Below, one piece after another: positions 1-11,195 of a DNA stretch of 64,000 bases. A program made the position numbers and the translations under genes. Each line of letters starts with the position of its first letter. Positions within the stretch are counted from its first letter, which is position 1. The stretch is from Heterocephalus glaber. Its lineage: Eukaryota > Chordata > Mammalia > Rodentia > Bathyergidae. The stretch lies in NCBI RefSeq assembly GCF_000247695.1, contig NW_004624784.1, positions 12,973,133-13,037,132 on the forward strand, given 5' to 3'. The notes beneath the pieces are model-generated. The model ran no database searches. It was not told the origin of the DNA and saw nothing but the letters and a program-made list of their open reading frames with translations.

Positions 1-214
1 TGTCCTGTAGCATGGCCAGAAGCTGAATGGGTCCACATCTGGAGGACTGGACTCTGCTCAGTGGTATGAAAAGGGACTCGGAAAGTCAGGCAGAAGCAGG
101 CACTGGGTCAACACAGGCTCTGAGAGCTGCCACAGCACTGCAAGAACCAGGCTGAGATGGGGAGTTGCATAGGAGAGAAAGGACTTTCAGGGGCCATAAC
201 GTTCCAGCCTTCAT

Positions 215-370
215 CAGTGGTTTTCAACCTTTGATGCTGATGGGGATCACTTTTCAAAGTTCAGAAGTCCAGGCTCTAGTTCTTGAGTTTCTCATTGAGT
301 AGGCTGGCATGATGTGCTGGCACCTGAATTGATAAATGTGTCCTGGTGATTCTAATATGTTGAGAACCCC
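215..370. mobile_element. MER5-type hAT-Charlie DNA transposon relic
   Basis: The segment opens with CAGTGGTTTTCAACCTTTG and ends with GTGATTCTAATATGTTGAGAACCCC-like sequence, the two ends typical of the non-autonomous MER5A/MER5B elements (start near CAGTGGTTCTCAA, end near TTGAGAACC). The middle keeps the pattern 'gatcactt...ccaggct...tctcattgagtaggct'. It is an old non-coding relic with no transposase. Confidence 0.75.
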
Positions 371-1744
371 AGCAGAAGACTCAGAGCTTGCCCTGTCTAA
401 CTGTAATATAGTCATGGTCTCTAAGATGGGCAGAATTTTCCCTCCACCCAGGGAAGAGTGCTGTCAGGTGGCAATCAGTTAGCAAAAGAGTGTGTCCACA
501 CTGGTGGAGTGATGCCCTTGACTTCACTACAGTCTAGGGAGAAGGTGGTAGGTCCTGGGTCCTTAACTGGCTCTGAACCAGATGCCCAGGGGACTGAATG
601 TCAAGATCCTCTGCTTAAATGCAGTGTGTTCTTTCCACCAGTGATGCTCCTGCCCTACCTTCAGCAGAGCCTGGATACTGAGCTGAACTCTACAAGCTCT
701 GTGATGGTTTTGGTGCTGAGGTAGCTGCACCTTCACTGGAACCCTTTAAGATCAGCTTTGCCACTTATAACCAGGGCCCAAGAGAACGTTTCCTTAGGAA
801 GGGGAGTGTGCCTGACTGGCACTGAGGCCTCACTCTTGGCTTTTCTGGCTCTATACTGGTCAGTGAGGGGGTCCTGTTCAACAAGGAGGCCGTGATCCCT
901 CCACTGTAAATGTCGCCAAGCATGAGGACTGACCTGGCTCATCTTGCTCAGCCTTGCTCCTCACTATTCCACAGGTGATGAGGTGGCTTTCCTAACAGTG
1001 AACTCTGCAAACATGCACTGGGCTGCTTTCTACTCCCTGTGTCCTCCATTTTGCCAACACTTTTGTCATCTCCAGCTTTCAATATCTGTTTTAGTTAATA
1101 GGAATGAATACAAGAATGAAGATAATGTGCTTGCTAAGGGAGATTGCATTCATGAAGCACCTAATAATTCCTGGCAGGAGGTACATGCTGAAGAAATGCA
1201 GAGCTCCCCACCCCTACTATCCCTTCCCAGGGCCTCAGACAGCAGAGTCAAGCCTGATGGTTTTCCACAGGCTCTTTCCTTCCATACTCACCACACTCTT
1301 ATTTCTAGCTCCCAACCTTGCAGGCACTGCTGGAGAGGAGGTCCGGCTGTGTGCCAAGTGTCAGGAAGCAATCACTACAGACTCAACATTTTCATCAGTG
1401 AAAGTGGGTAATCCATGTGCAAATAATTGAGAACTGGGAGAAAGTCATAGAAATGCTGGCCTTCAAAGGTCAATTACCATTGGTCTGCATATTCTAGGCA
1501 TCTTACACAGAGGCATCACACTTTCCACATAGCTTAAGCTTGTTTTAATTTTCAAATTAAGAGAATTAAATTGCTTCTACAGCTTACTTCCATGTGGCAA
1601 ATCCTTCCTGACTGAAAACCTGAGTGTCAGTGCAGTGTAGTGGACAACAGAGAGTCTGTGGTCTAACCCTAGTCTGCTGCTATTGGTGTCACCTAGTGTT
1701 AGAGAGGCCCTCAGGTTTCTGGACAAGGAGCTGGCCTGGATTAA
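371..1744. other. unique sequence, nothing recognised
   Basis: No familiar repeat or gene was recognised here. Overlapping plus-strand open frames at 944-1411 and 1104-1430 use two different frames of the same DNA, show no domain, and lack convincing exon boundaries, so I treat them as chance. Confidence 0.5.
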
Positions 1745-1862
1745 TGGCTCTCAGATCCATGGCCCAGCTGTAGCAGAACCACCTGGAAAAAAAGTTAGAA
1801 AGTTCTGATGTCCTTCTGAAAAGCTCCACAGTGATTTGAATAGGGTGAAGCTTGGGAACTAT
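1745..1862. mobile_element. MER5-type hAT relic, degraded
   Basis: A CTCTCAGATCCATGGCC start, a central 'agaaccacctgga' and an end in 'gaagcttgggaactat' follow the MER5A layout (a start near CTCTCAAAGTGTGGTCC, then GAATCACCTGGG, then TTGGGAACC). It is more decayed than the copy at 215-370. Confidence 0.5.
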
Positions 1863-1949
1863 GCAATCAGAAGCATCACCCACATGACCACCTCCTCCTT
1901 ATCAAACCCTTAAAGTCTCTTAGTTTCCAGGACATCATTTTATCCCAGT

Positions 1950-3115
1950 TCCCCTTCTGCCTCACTACCATCCCTCTTCAGTCTCCTCCCTATTTTTTCT
2001 GATTTGTTCCACATCTAAATGCTGATGCATCCCTGCTCCATCTAGGCTTTCTCCATTGGGTTTTGCATTGATCTCCTATGGCCTTAAGCCCCTCCCATAC
2101 ATTCTCAAGTCTGAATCTATAGCCTTGGTCTTTTCCTAGCATCACCTACTTTTTACCTCCACCCAATGTCTAGTAGTCATTTCAAAGTGAACAGGTCCAA
2201 AAAAGGACACTCAGCCCCACCTTCACTCTCCAACCTGTCTCCCTATTCTTCTCATTTTCCATAAAAGGCATCCTGACCCAACCAGACACTTAACCCAAAA
2301 ATATAGAAGTTATCCTGATTCCTTTGTTTTGGTTTCTACCTTGCCTGATCATCAGCATGTCTTATAGGCTGGATCTTTAAACACAGTACATCCAAGACAC
2401 GTCTACTTCTCTCCAAGTACGTTGCCATGATCTGAACTTAATCTCTCCTCTCCCACCTAGGCTCTGGAGCTTGCTTGTTTTCTCTGCTTCCACTCTTGTC
2501 CCTTGTGATCCATTCCCCCTACTTGAAAGCCAAAATGTCCCCTTAAAAAATATGCCATCTTCTTTATGTCACTTACAATCAAATTAAAACTCTTTATCAT
2601 GACCTAAAACCTTCCATGATTTGGTCCCTACCTACTTTTTGGACCTCACTCTATGGATTTGTCCTTGTTAATACTGCCCTGGTCACGACAGCTCTCTGTC
2701 TGCTTCTTGGGTACAAACAGATCATTGCCACCTTAGGCCTTTGAAAGATCTTCCCTTGGCCACACAACTGAGCCTCTGGGTCATTTAGGTCTTGGTTAAA
2801 TGTCAACCACCCAGACAAGCCTTCTGCAGCCACCCAGTTGAGATACCAAACATGACTCTCTTTTATTTTATTCTATTTTCATTCTCTTCACAGCGCATAC
2901 CACTGTCTGATATTTTGTAGTTCCTGATGATGTTTTCCTTGTTTGTTCGTTTGCCAACTGTCTCTCTCCTCTAGCGTGTAAAATTCACGAAGTCAGCAAC
3001 TTCATTTGTTTTTGTTTACCACTATATTCTAGTGCCTAGAACATGGTTGGGTACATTGTAGGTATTCAATAAATATTTATTAAATAAATGAATAAATGTA
3101 AGTTCCCATCCAATT
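1950..3115 (+). mobile_element. LINE-2 (L2) 3' end, about 1.1 kb
   Basis: This long pyrimidine-rich tract follows the 3' part of mammalian L2 in order. First comes 'aaaactctttatcatgacctaaaaccttccatgatttggtccctacctac'-type sequence near 2580-2640, then the 'aagccttctgcagccacc' step near 2815, then 'gcataccactgtctgata' near 2895. After that come the 'gcgtgtaaaattcacgaag' step near 2975, 'ctagtgcctagaaca' near 3033, and the terminal 'ttcaataaatatttattaaataaatgaataaatg' signature near 3065-3098. L2 encodes a reverse transcriptase but no intact frame remains. L2 has been inactive since early mammalian evolution. The 5' boundary is uncertain because the left flank is also pyrimidine-rich. Confidence 0.85.
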
Positions 3116-3604
3116 CTAGAGGCACATAATATATTTATAATATTTAATAATTAATGGTGTTATTCCATGTGAAAGTTTTGTGGAGCACAAGAATATGATT
3201 TTAAATGCAGAGTAATTGGAAAGGGTTTCCCTGCTTTTTGTAGTTATTTAGCTGCCTAGCTGTTTCAAGCATCAAAGCATTCCTTCCTGGAGACCGCGAA
3301 TTCCATAAAGAAGGATTATGCCTAATGCATTAAGTGTCCTAGAGCACAAGGTTGATCTGAGTTCCATAAATGTTAACTGATTGAGCAGGTGATCATCTCA
3401 TGAGCTAAGCGAGGAAACCAAGGTTGAGAATAGGGAAGAAATGTGCGCAGGGGATCTGGTTGCCTTTGGTTACTTGGTTGGTTTTGTGGCTCAGCCCTGT
3501 TCTTCACTTTTTGGGCTGGCTGCCTCCAGGTTTTTATTCCTTCCTGCTACAGGGTGAGGACAAGTTCAGCAGCATGGAAACTGGCTCAAGGAACTCTGCA
3601 ATCC
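3116..3604. other. unique sequence, AT-rich left half
   Basis: The left half is AT-rich, with repeated TTTATAATATTTAATAATTAATGG-like runs, and the right half is mixed sequence. No repeat family or exon was recognised. Short overlapping frames at 3424-3651 and 3443-3640 are shadows of each other. Confidence 0.4.
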
Positions 3605-3855
3605 TTAGCTCTAAGGGGCAATGTGGTAGAGTACTGTTAAGCAGAGGTTAACTTTGCAAGGTGTGGCAGCTGTGAGACCTTGTACAGGTACTTAATCTCT
3701 CTGTCTCGCTTTTTTTATCTGTAAAAATCTGAGAATTACAGCACACAGTCACTCAGGAATACTGTTATGATTACATGAGAAAATACATGGAAAGCTCTTT
3801 GTGCCTTGCACAGAGTAACTGCTCAATAAATAGTGGGCATGCTAATGATCATTAG
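3605..3855 (+). mobile_element. MIR SINE, near full length
   Basis: A tRNA-derived MIR is readable from 'gtggtagagtactgttaa' through 'gtgagaccttgtacaggt', 'tacttaatctctctgtct', 'tatctgtaaaaatctgagaa' and the L2-like tail 'gagtaactgctcaataaa'. MIR copies predate the placental radiation. Confidence 0.85.
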
Positions 3856-3879
3856 TAGTTTCAGCCTTAAACTGGAATC

Positions 3880-4095
3880 TTGGGACCAAGGTTTTCTCCC
3901 TAGGATTCCCTTCTCTCTCTCCTCTTTGTAGCCACAGGCAAGTCACCTGGAGCCTTCTCCTCCCCAGCTTTTTTTGCAACCAGGATAATGATAGCTCCCT
4001 TTCCTTCTAGTAGTGCTGTGTGGATTAATTAGTGTTAATTAATGGGCTTTGAAAATGAAAAGCACCTAGGTAAGTGCTGATCATGATTATTAATG
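3880..4095 (+). mobile_element. MIR SINE, diverged
   Basis: The markers are 'gccacaggcaagtcacct' (MIR 'gaccttgggcaagtcact'), then 'ccaggataatgatag' and 'ggattaattagtgttaat', then 'agcacctaggtaagtgct' and a 'gattatta' tail. It is more decayed than its neighbour at 3605-3855, and the two lie in tandem. Confidence 0.6.
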
Positions 4096-4549
4096 GGAAC
4101 CACGAGCATGGAGAAGGTGCTGAACAGGGTTCCTAAAATTATACGGATTAAAGAACAATGAGGGGAGGTGAGAACGTGGCTATTAAGCTCTGAGGCTGGG
4201 GCCCAGCTCTGCCAGCCTGCCAAGGTGTTCAAGACTGAACAAAAAAATCTCAGTCGTTCTCATGCAGAAAGTGAGCCAAGGAGGTGGAGTATCTTCACCA
4301 AATGTCACAAACTGGAAGGGACCACCACAGGTCACTGAGCCAAAGCCTCCTTGTGAGAGGACTGCAGCCAGTGCGGCCTCTTGGCCCCTTTGCAAAATGT
4401 GCAGAGCTTGTGCAGTTGGAGGCAGAAAGGGGCTCTCTGTGACAGTGACAACAGTTCAAGTTACTGTGTATCATCTACTCACTATGAAAGTGGAGTTAGC
4501 TAGTAAACATCAGGCATTACATGAATATGTTATTCTCCTTCTTTTTTGC

Positions 4550-4910
4550 ACAGGTCAGATTTTTAAAGGTAGAATTTGTGTAAAGTGAAACTCACCCATC
4601 TTAGTGTGAAATTCCGAAAGTTCTGATACACACAAATAGTTGGGTACCACCACCACAACCAAGGACAGAGCAGTGTCACCACCTGCCAAATCCCTTCAAG
4701 GTCCGCTGCTGTTGTTCCCACTCTCCACTCGTAGCTCCTGCAACCACTGATCTATTTTCTATCCCTACCATTTTGCCTTTTCTAGACCATCACATAAATG
4801 GAATTATGTACCAAGTAGCCTTTCGGGATTGGCTCCTTCATCTAATATAATGCATCTGAGCACAATGCATTGAGATAAATGCAGGTAAGATGTATGTCTT
4901 AAAAATTTTA
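4550..4910 (-). mobile_element. L1M 3' untranslated region relic
   Basis: Read on the plus strand, this is the familiar reverse complement of an old L1M 3' end. It has 'accaccaccacaaccaagg', then 'cagagcagtgtcaccacc', then the pyrimidine-rich block ending in 'gcaaccactgatctatttt'. It finishes with 'accatcacataaatggaatta' trimmed to 'catcacataaatggaatta' and 'tggctccttcatctaat'. No coding sequence remains. Confidence 0.65.
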
Positions 4911-4949
4911 TATGCATACATGAGCTCATCATCCTGAATATATCTCTGA

Positions 4950-5105
4950 GTTAATACTACTATTATTTCCATTTTATAAATGAGGCAACTGAGGCTTAGA
5001 CATATCAATTAATTTACTTCAAGTCACACAACTAGTACATAATGGAGCTAGGTTTAAAACTCAGGATTTCTGACCCCAAAGCCCATAGATTCAATCACTG
5101 TCGTG
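4950..5105 (-). mobile_element. MIR SINE
   Basis: This is a reverse-complement MIR core: 'cattttataaatgaggca', 'actgaggcttagacatat', 'tcaagtcacacaactagt', and then 'atggagctaggtttaaaact' with a 'tctgaccccaaagccc' end. Confidence 0.85.
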
Positions 5106-6240
5106 CTCCACAAGAGGATGGGGCATGACCCTTCTAGAAACTAGTATCAGCAAATATAGTTGTTAACACAGATTCTACCCTCATTTCCAGAAACCGCTTT
5201 GTCCTCTGAGCTCATCCTCTCTCTTCAGGATTCATTTCCTCTAACACCTGACTTAGAGCCTGGGGCCTTACCCCCAGGTTACAGCTTCCTATGAGGCACA
5301 CAGCATAGTTCTCATAGAGGCCGAAGCTCCCACCATCATGGGTTTGGAATCCACTAAGGTGATGTGGATTGTGTGGGGGTGGGGATGAGTTCAGGGGAAG
5401 AAAGGTGTCTGGGACTGGCAGGCAAGAAACATTAAATTCCATTTATTATGAGAATCTCAGCCTGGTTTCTTTTGGATTCTGTGTCTAATTTCATTTCAGC
5501 TACTGCTTTGTTGATCTGGGGTTTGTATCCATTTACAAGTCCAGTGGGACCCAGGGGTGGAATGTGGTTTGAAACCACAAAACTGTTCTCCATTCCTTCG
5601 GAGAAGTGCTGAGCTGGGGCTGTGGAAGTCAGCCTTGGATACGGACTCAGCAATTAGCGCACCAACAAAGACATTTTCCTTGCATTGGGTCCCTGATGAC
5701 CTCCGCTGGCAGAGAGAGGGATGAGCCAGTTCTGCAGGCCATGTGACCCTCCCCCCACAGTATCAATAATTATTAAGATGTGCATGAAAGTACATTGACC
5801 TACTTGGAGGTTTCATAAATATAAATAAATTAAACAGTTCTACTTAAAGATGTCTGGGCAAATGTGAGAGGAGGAAGAGAGAGTTGCTCATGCTTGGATG
5901 GATAGTGAGGGGAACCCTCAGGCCTGGCAAGTAAAGACAGAGAGTGCCAGACAGTAAGGGAGAGGAAAAGCCCCACGGGGCCCTGCACAAAGCCAGGACC
6001 CTCTATCTCGGGGCTGGCTGAAATTGAGCTTTCCTACTTTGGTGTCTCTGCCCACAGGCTGTGTCCATGACCAGACAGGGGTCCCCTCACCCCCCCGCCC
6101 CCCATATTTCCCCAGGCCCTAGCAGGGAGTGGTCCAGGAAGGCAGGGTTGCGGCTGCTAACACCCTGGTCAGTTTGCCTTTCTGTGCTGGGAAGAAATAT
6201 TTTCTATTTGTGCCTTGAATAAATAAGATTGAAAGGGAAA
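5106..6240. other. unique sequence, no gene recognised
   Basis: I see no clear repeat. An AT-rich stretch lies at 5760-5850 (ATCAATAATTATTAAGATG, then TTCATAAATATAAATAAATTAAA), and a C-rich run sits near 6090-6105. The minus-strand frames at 5212-5442 and 5432-5653 carry no recognisable domain. Confidence 0.4.
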
Positions 6241-6339
6241 GGGCTGGGGATTTAGCTCAGTGGTTCCGGAGCCTGCCTTGCAAGCACAAGGTCCCGAGTT
6301 CGATCCCCGGTACCAAAAAAAAAAAAAAAAAAAAAAAAA
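6241..6339 (+). mobile_element. ID-type tRNA-derived SINE, well preserved
   Basis: The body starts GGGCTGGGGATTTAGCTCAG and ends GAGTTCGATCCCCGGTACC, followed by a 26-base poly(A) at 6314-6339. The pol III internal promoter is visible: A box TAGCTCAGTGG and B box close to GGTTCGANTCC. The imperfect flanking repeat GAAAGGGAAA / GAAAGGGGAAA is a plausible target-site duplication. The long uninterrupted poly(A) and intact boxes suggest the youngest ID copy in the window. ID elements derive from an alanine tRNA-like gene and move with the L1 machinery. Confidence 0.92.
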
Positions 6340-6474
6340 GAAAGGGGAAAAAGAAAATCTGGGTAGAGGAAATATGAAACTTTTCAATGTTGATGTCTAA
6401 GGAGGAAGTACAAAAAAAATGCACATAGCCCTTTACCCTCTGCCAAGTGCTTGGTTATCATAGTCTCATTTTAT

Positions 6475-6600
6475 TCTCACATTACTATTAGCATTAGTGT
6501 TCCCAATGTAGAGATGAAGACACTGAGGCCCAGAAAAATGAATGAGTTAGGCAGATCATCCAGTGATGGATCACCCAGCTGGTTTTCTAGTTCAAGAAAC
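6475..6600 (-). mobile_element. MIR SINE fragment
   Basis: The reverse-complement MIR core is visible as 'gtagagatgaagacactg' and 'aggcccagaaaaatgaat', with a decayed 'gcagatcatccagtgatgg' end. Confidence 0.7.
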
Positions 6601-6659
6601 CACGTCTTTCCCCTCATTACACAGCTTTGTGGGGCCTGGCAGTTTTGGGTACTCACCCT

Positions 6660-7140
6660 TCACCTCTTTTTCCTACCCACTTCCAGGATCTTTCATCATC
6701 AGACCTCTGCATCTGAGCCTCCTGGGCTGTGACTGTTTTCCTTCAGATGCCTCCTGCCTACCCTTGCCAGGCAAGTCTTGGACATTGTTTCTACCTTCCT
6801 ACTCCTTAGGTCTAGATCCTTCCCCAGCCTCCTTTACCTATAGTATACTATCCAAAGTCCAAGTCCGATGATTCAGCCTTCAAGGTCTGACCTCATCTTA
6901 TCCAGCAAGAATCCTTCACTCATCCAAGTCTGGCTTGGCAGCAGCCCCATCTCTTTGGGGGCAGTTTCCCCGATCACCCTAGCTCACCCTGCTTGCTGTT
7001 CTTCAATCCTTCTCACTAGCACCTACACACTCTACCTAGTGTTGTTCGTCCCCTTTCATTGTGCACGTCTGCCCTAATTAGCCTGGGGCCCTTTGAGGTG
7101 CACTGGACACACAGCCTAGCTCCGTCTCTGCTTTGTCTTG
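6660..7140 (+). mobile_element. probable L2 relic
   Basis: This pyrimidine-rich stretch has an L2-like order: 'ttcaaggtctgacctcat' followed by 'aagaatccttcactcatc', then 'cttctcactagcaccta', and finally 'gcctggggccctttgaggt' where L2 has 'aagctccatgagggcag'. It is heavily diverged, so the call is tentative. Several overlapping short frames come from the low stop density of pyrimidine-rich DNA. Confidence 0.4.
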
Positions 7141-8254
7141 TGAAATGGATCATGGTCCCACCCTTTGTACATCTGCACACACAAAATGGGAGGGGTTGAA
7201 TCTAGAGATCCCAGAAGTCCTTCCCAATGCCTGTATTCCCTGCGCTTATGGATCTCAGGAGACAATGGTGTTCAAAAAAGAAAAAGAAACCAATACAGTT
7301 TAACATTGGCCTTCTCCAGGAATTTGCATTTTAACGGCACAATGCTTCTAGCTAAAGAAAAGGAGTGTTGACATTTTGGGGTGGGGGTTCTTCCTGGTAC
7401 CCCTGAATAGAGCCTAAAGGGGCCATCTTCTCCTGGCTAAAGGCCAAGTCTGCTTTATGGAGATTTTCCTATTCCCCACCCTTTCCACCCCCACCTTCCC
7501 ATGCAACATTAAGGGATCCTCAGGGAACTAAGAAAATAGAAACACATTTAAATTCTTTTCCGCTTCTGTCCTCTTGCATTCAAATGACTGACTCATGCTT
7601 GCCTCATCTCCCCTGTCTCTAACTTTGGGATATAGCCCCGAGGGGCAGGGACAGAGCCTTTGTTGGAGTGGGAAACTCAGATGCTAGGATTCTTGGTCTG
7701 ATTCATCGCCTGTCTCTTTCCAGCCCCATCACTGGGTTAGAGCCCTCCAGCTTCTCAGGAGCTGGATTTTACCCAAGATGAGGCTGATTAGGAGGAATAA
7801 CCAATTCCAAAATGGAGCCAGAAAGCAAGCTATTTTTCTGTATTCGGAAATACATGGGACCGGGTTTGCACAAATCTGAGTCTCCAACAGACAGCCTGGG
7901 GAGTCAATGAGTCAAGCTCAAGCCATGCACAAAAAGAGACCCATGCAGTAAGACCCTTTGGAGTCATCAGAGGAAAGTTCTCTGGTCCTGGGTACCTTGT
8001 GGCAGCCCCGCTATTGTTCTTTGTTCCGAGTCAGGAAAAGTCAGGAACACATCAGCTCAAGTGTGGGGCTATTTTCAGTGTTGCTCATTAAACTTGAGCA
8101 GTGATGAGGAGGGGAAGGGGAAGTAAAAAGGACCAAGGTGCTTTGTGTATATGTACCAATTCCCTACAATGTATTGTGTATCACAAACATATGGACATAA
8201 ATTTTAAAACTAAAACTTGAACAGCGATGAGACATCTTAAACTACAACATAGTA
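7141..8254. other. unique sequence with a possible conserved element at 7780-8100
   Basis: No repeat was recognised. The part at 7780-8100 is compositionally balanced, free of low-complexity runs, and holds a SOX-type site (CTATTGTTCTTTGTTCC near 8012-8028) and AP-1-like TGAGTCA-type sequence (AATGAGTCAAGC near 7907). Conservation cannot be judged from one sequence. Confidence 0.3.
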
Positions 8255-8425
8255 GGCAGAGCATGTTTGCTGGGCAGGGTGTTTACTCAGTCTCCTCATC
8301 TGTAAAATGGCATGAGATGGTGCCCACCTCACAGAGTTCCTGGGAAGATGAATGAGATCACACAAGTGAAGTACTCAGAATGCCACCTGCATGTGACAAG
8401 GGTTCAATAAATATCTACTCTTATG
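8255..8425 (+). mobile_element. MIR SINE, 3' two thirds
   Basis: The MIR middle and tail are readable: 'cagtctcctcatctgtaaaa', 'tgcccacctcacagagtt', 'gatgaatgagatcacaca' and the terminal 'agggttcaataaatatct'. Confidence 0.8.
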
Positions 8426-9215
8426 ATTCTAATATGACTTACAGTCATGGTAACCACAACTACTAGTAATAGAATGGCCTGAGTATTTGCTACAGTCTAA
8501 TTTTGGTGATTTCTGTGCTGATTATCCCTGTGAACATTCTATCCCAGGATTATTCAGAGCTGTCTCCCTTCAGAGTTACTTGGTTCTTCCACATGACTCA
8601 CCTCATTTTGATGTTCAGCAAAATGAAATTAGGAATTCATACATTCTGCCCCTAAAAGTGCACTTTGAATCAAATGGAAGTGATTTTTTTGGGGGGAGGA
8701 ATATCTGCTATTGCAAATGAGCAGTCTCAGTTTCTACAAATATGCTATAGTGTGCATACAGAAGGAAAAGAAAAAATTGAAGGTAGGCCAGCATCACCCA
8801 GGTGTGTGGTGCAGTTGACTTGCAATTGATTGTCGTCCCCCAGGGGTGGCAGGAGGAGCTAGAAGCAGGGTAGGAGTGATGTGAGAACTGGTGCCTCTGG
8901 CAGGGCTCAGAGACTGTGAGTCGCTGGAGGCTGGGACCCTACTCACTCCAGGAGGCTCTGTGAAGTGTCATTTCCTCTGTGTGACCTTCTTAGTCTATTT
9001 CCTGTCAGAGTGACTCACACCTTTCCATATTCTCCACATTTGACTTATTCTGGCTTTGCATGCACTGACTGTTCCCCAGCACCCTGCAGTCAGGATGGTC
9101 TCTGATTCATCCAAGCATCTGGAGCCCCCAGCATCACACCTGGTGCCAAAGAGGTCCTCAGTGATGTTGGCTGGTAAGGACATGAATGCCCTAGAAGGTA
9201 CTGGACACTTCTAGA
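8426..9215. other. unique sequence, no gene recognised
   Basis: Mixed sequence with an AT-richer left part. A G-run (GTGATTTTTTTGGGGGGAGG) lies near 8681-8700. The short minus-strand frame at 8995-9183 has no domain I recognise. Confidence 0.4.
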
Positions 9216-9219
9216 ACCC

Positions 9220-9370
9220 TAGAATGGACAATGTGAGGATCACTTGGACTAATATCTTCCTCCACATGCAAGAAATGGGCCAGGGAGGGGAAGTGACATG
9301 CTGGAGATCACACAGCTAGTGTAAGAGCTGGGACTGAAGTGCAGGCATCTTGACTCTGGGCCCAGGGCTC
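9220..9370 (-). mobile_element. MIR SINE
   Basis: The reverse-complement MIR shows 'ccagggaggggaagtgac', 'gagatcacacagctagtg', 'aagagctgggactgaagt' and 'atcttgactctgggccca'. Confidence 0.75.
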
Positions 9371-10369
9371 TGCCCTTAGCACCTGCTTACCATCCTTGCC
9401 CACTCTTCCTGTGGGCATTAGGCCATGATTTGTGCTCTATGGCAGGATGCATGGGGAGGCTGGGGTACCACCTTCAAGGCACAGGCAATGGTCAATCCTA
9501 CCAAGCCTTCCAAGGTGACTCCCAAAGGAGGCCCTCTTGGAGGAAGAGGTCTCCTACCCCTTTGAAACCGATGCTGCTGCTGAACTCCCTACCTCCAGGT
9601 TTAGGGCAGATTGTCCTTTGGGCATTATTTCCATCAAAGCTTGGTTGTGCCCTGAGTTGACGGAGTATCCTATTCCTCCTTCTGCTCCAGGTCAGTCCCA
9701 GCGAGGATACCATCTTCCTATGTTCTCTTCCCAGGACTTTTATTGTCCATCTGCCTAACAAAACTGATTGTGCTGGTCTCCTTGGGCATACCGCAGCTTG
9801 CACGAGACAGGAAAGTCTGAATCTAGTCTTGTAGGGGAGATTAGTGAGTCTCTACCAGGCTGGGATTTAACCTTGCTCTCTGTGGTCCCGTTTCCCTACC
9901 TAAATGACTTGGGGTGTGTGTTGTGGGGAGGGAGCTCCAGAAGAGGTACTCTGAATTCTTCCTTTTATTCTTTCCCTACAGCTCTTTCTGCTTTTTTCCT
10001 CCCCTTGGTTCTGGGCTAGCATGACAATGACTAGGTGAATCACAGTGACACCTGTGTCGTCTGGCTCCCCATTCTCTGGTTCTCACTTCTACTTGCCTGA
10101 AGCCTCGTGCTAAGGGGGAGGGGCCCAGTGAGCTCGATCAAGAGTTAAGGTTTCCTACAGAGCTCTTTGCACCTAGGGAGCAGGACAGAATTTTCCAGTG
10201 AGTTCCATTCCCTACAGCCTCCCCCATCTTCCTCTTCCCAGCCTATGTGCCTTGTGATCTTTCTTTCTATCTCACATGCATGTTTTAGCTTTGCTGTTTT
10301 TAAAGCCATGCACAATCGAGTGAGGTGTCACCGCATTTACAGATGGACTAACTGAGGCTGGGCGTGATA
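9371..10369. other. unique sequence, no gene recognised
   Basis: Opposing short frames at 9430-9660, 9498-9803 and 9537-9758 overlap in three frames and show no domain, which is what noise looks like. The pyrimidine-rich stretch at 9955-10020 resembles a 3' splice-site tract but leads into no recognisable exon. A fragment at 10325-10355 (TTTACAGATGGACTAACTGAGGC) is MIR-like on the minus strand. Confidence 0.4.
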
Positions 10370-10490
10370 TCCTGGAAAATCTGTGGATGTGGGCATCTGG
10401 GTGAACTGGGCTTCAATCCTGACTCTTCTCTTTTTAGCTGTGTAACCTCGGCAAAGCTTTTAATCTCTCTGAGCATCAGGTATTTAGGCC
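10370..10490 (+). mobile_element. MIR SINE fragment
   Basis: The forward MIR is seen as 'gggcttcaatcctgactc', 'agctgtgtaacctcggca' and 'tttaatctctctgagcat'. It sits directly beside a minus-strand MIR-like scrap, so the two face each other. Confidence 0.75.
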
Positions 10491-11094
10491 TGCTTTCATG
10501 ACCACTTTCCACAAACCAAGAGAGTCCTCAGTACCCAGTACTTTCTCCCCAGAGCTGGGACCACCACACAATGATTTCTCATGTATTGGAGGACAAGGTC
10601 AAGATAGATTCCTGGCAGAGGAACCATTTCCCCAGCCCCCATGAGCTCCTTTCATCTTGTATTTTAACTATTTGCTGAGTTTGGCACCTTAGATTCTAGG
10701 GACAAAGACTGGGCCTGGCTTGTCTTGCATGGTGCCAAGACCAAGCTAACCTTTTTGGAGTATGGTGATGATCACAGGGGAAGGTGCCCTGGGACAGTCC
10801 CTTCTTCATCTTGTAGTCTCATGGGCCCTGTCCTCTGAGATAGATATGAAGACAGGCCAGCTCTTCACTGGGGAGGGGCCACATGCTGTAGTGGCCTCAG
10901 AGAGGAGGCTTTCAGCTTTTGCCAGGGGTCATCCTTACTGCCTCTGCCCTCAGGGATGGTTTCTCAGGTCAAGGCTTGTCCCCTCTGCCCTCACTTCTCT
11001 CGACAACTCTAACAGGTGACATCCCAGCAATGATCAAGGTGTTACCAGCATGAGCTCACTGAATTCTCTCCCAGGCCTCAGGAAGAGGATCCTA
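10491..11094. other. unique sequence, no gene recognised
   Basis: Mixed sequence with no repeat I can name. The plus-strand frame at 10762-11019 has no recognisable domain. Confidence 0.4.
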
Positions 11095-11195
11095 TAGTTC
11101 AAGATATCATGGGTGAGAGAAGGTTAGTGACTGTCCAAGGTCAATCAGTTAGAAGGTGGCAGAGCCAGGGCTCTGATGTGGCCTACCAACATTGC
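11095..11195 (-). mobile_element. MIR SINE fragment
   Basis: Reverse-complement MIR: 'agaaggttagtgactgtc', 'caaggtcaatcagttaga' and 'aggtggcagagccagggct'. Confidence 0.75.

Noticed and set aside
6247..6312. A tRNA gene
   Set aside because: The tRNA-like A and B boxes belong to an ID SINE: it has a poly(A) tail, no plausible cloverleaf with mature acceptor pairing, and several relatives in the window.
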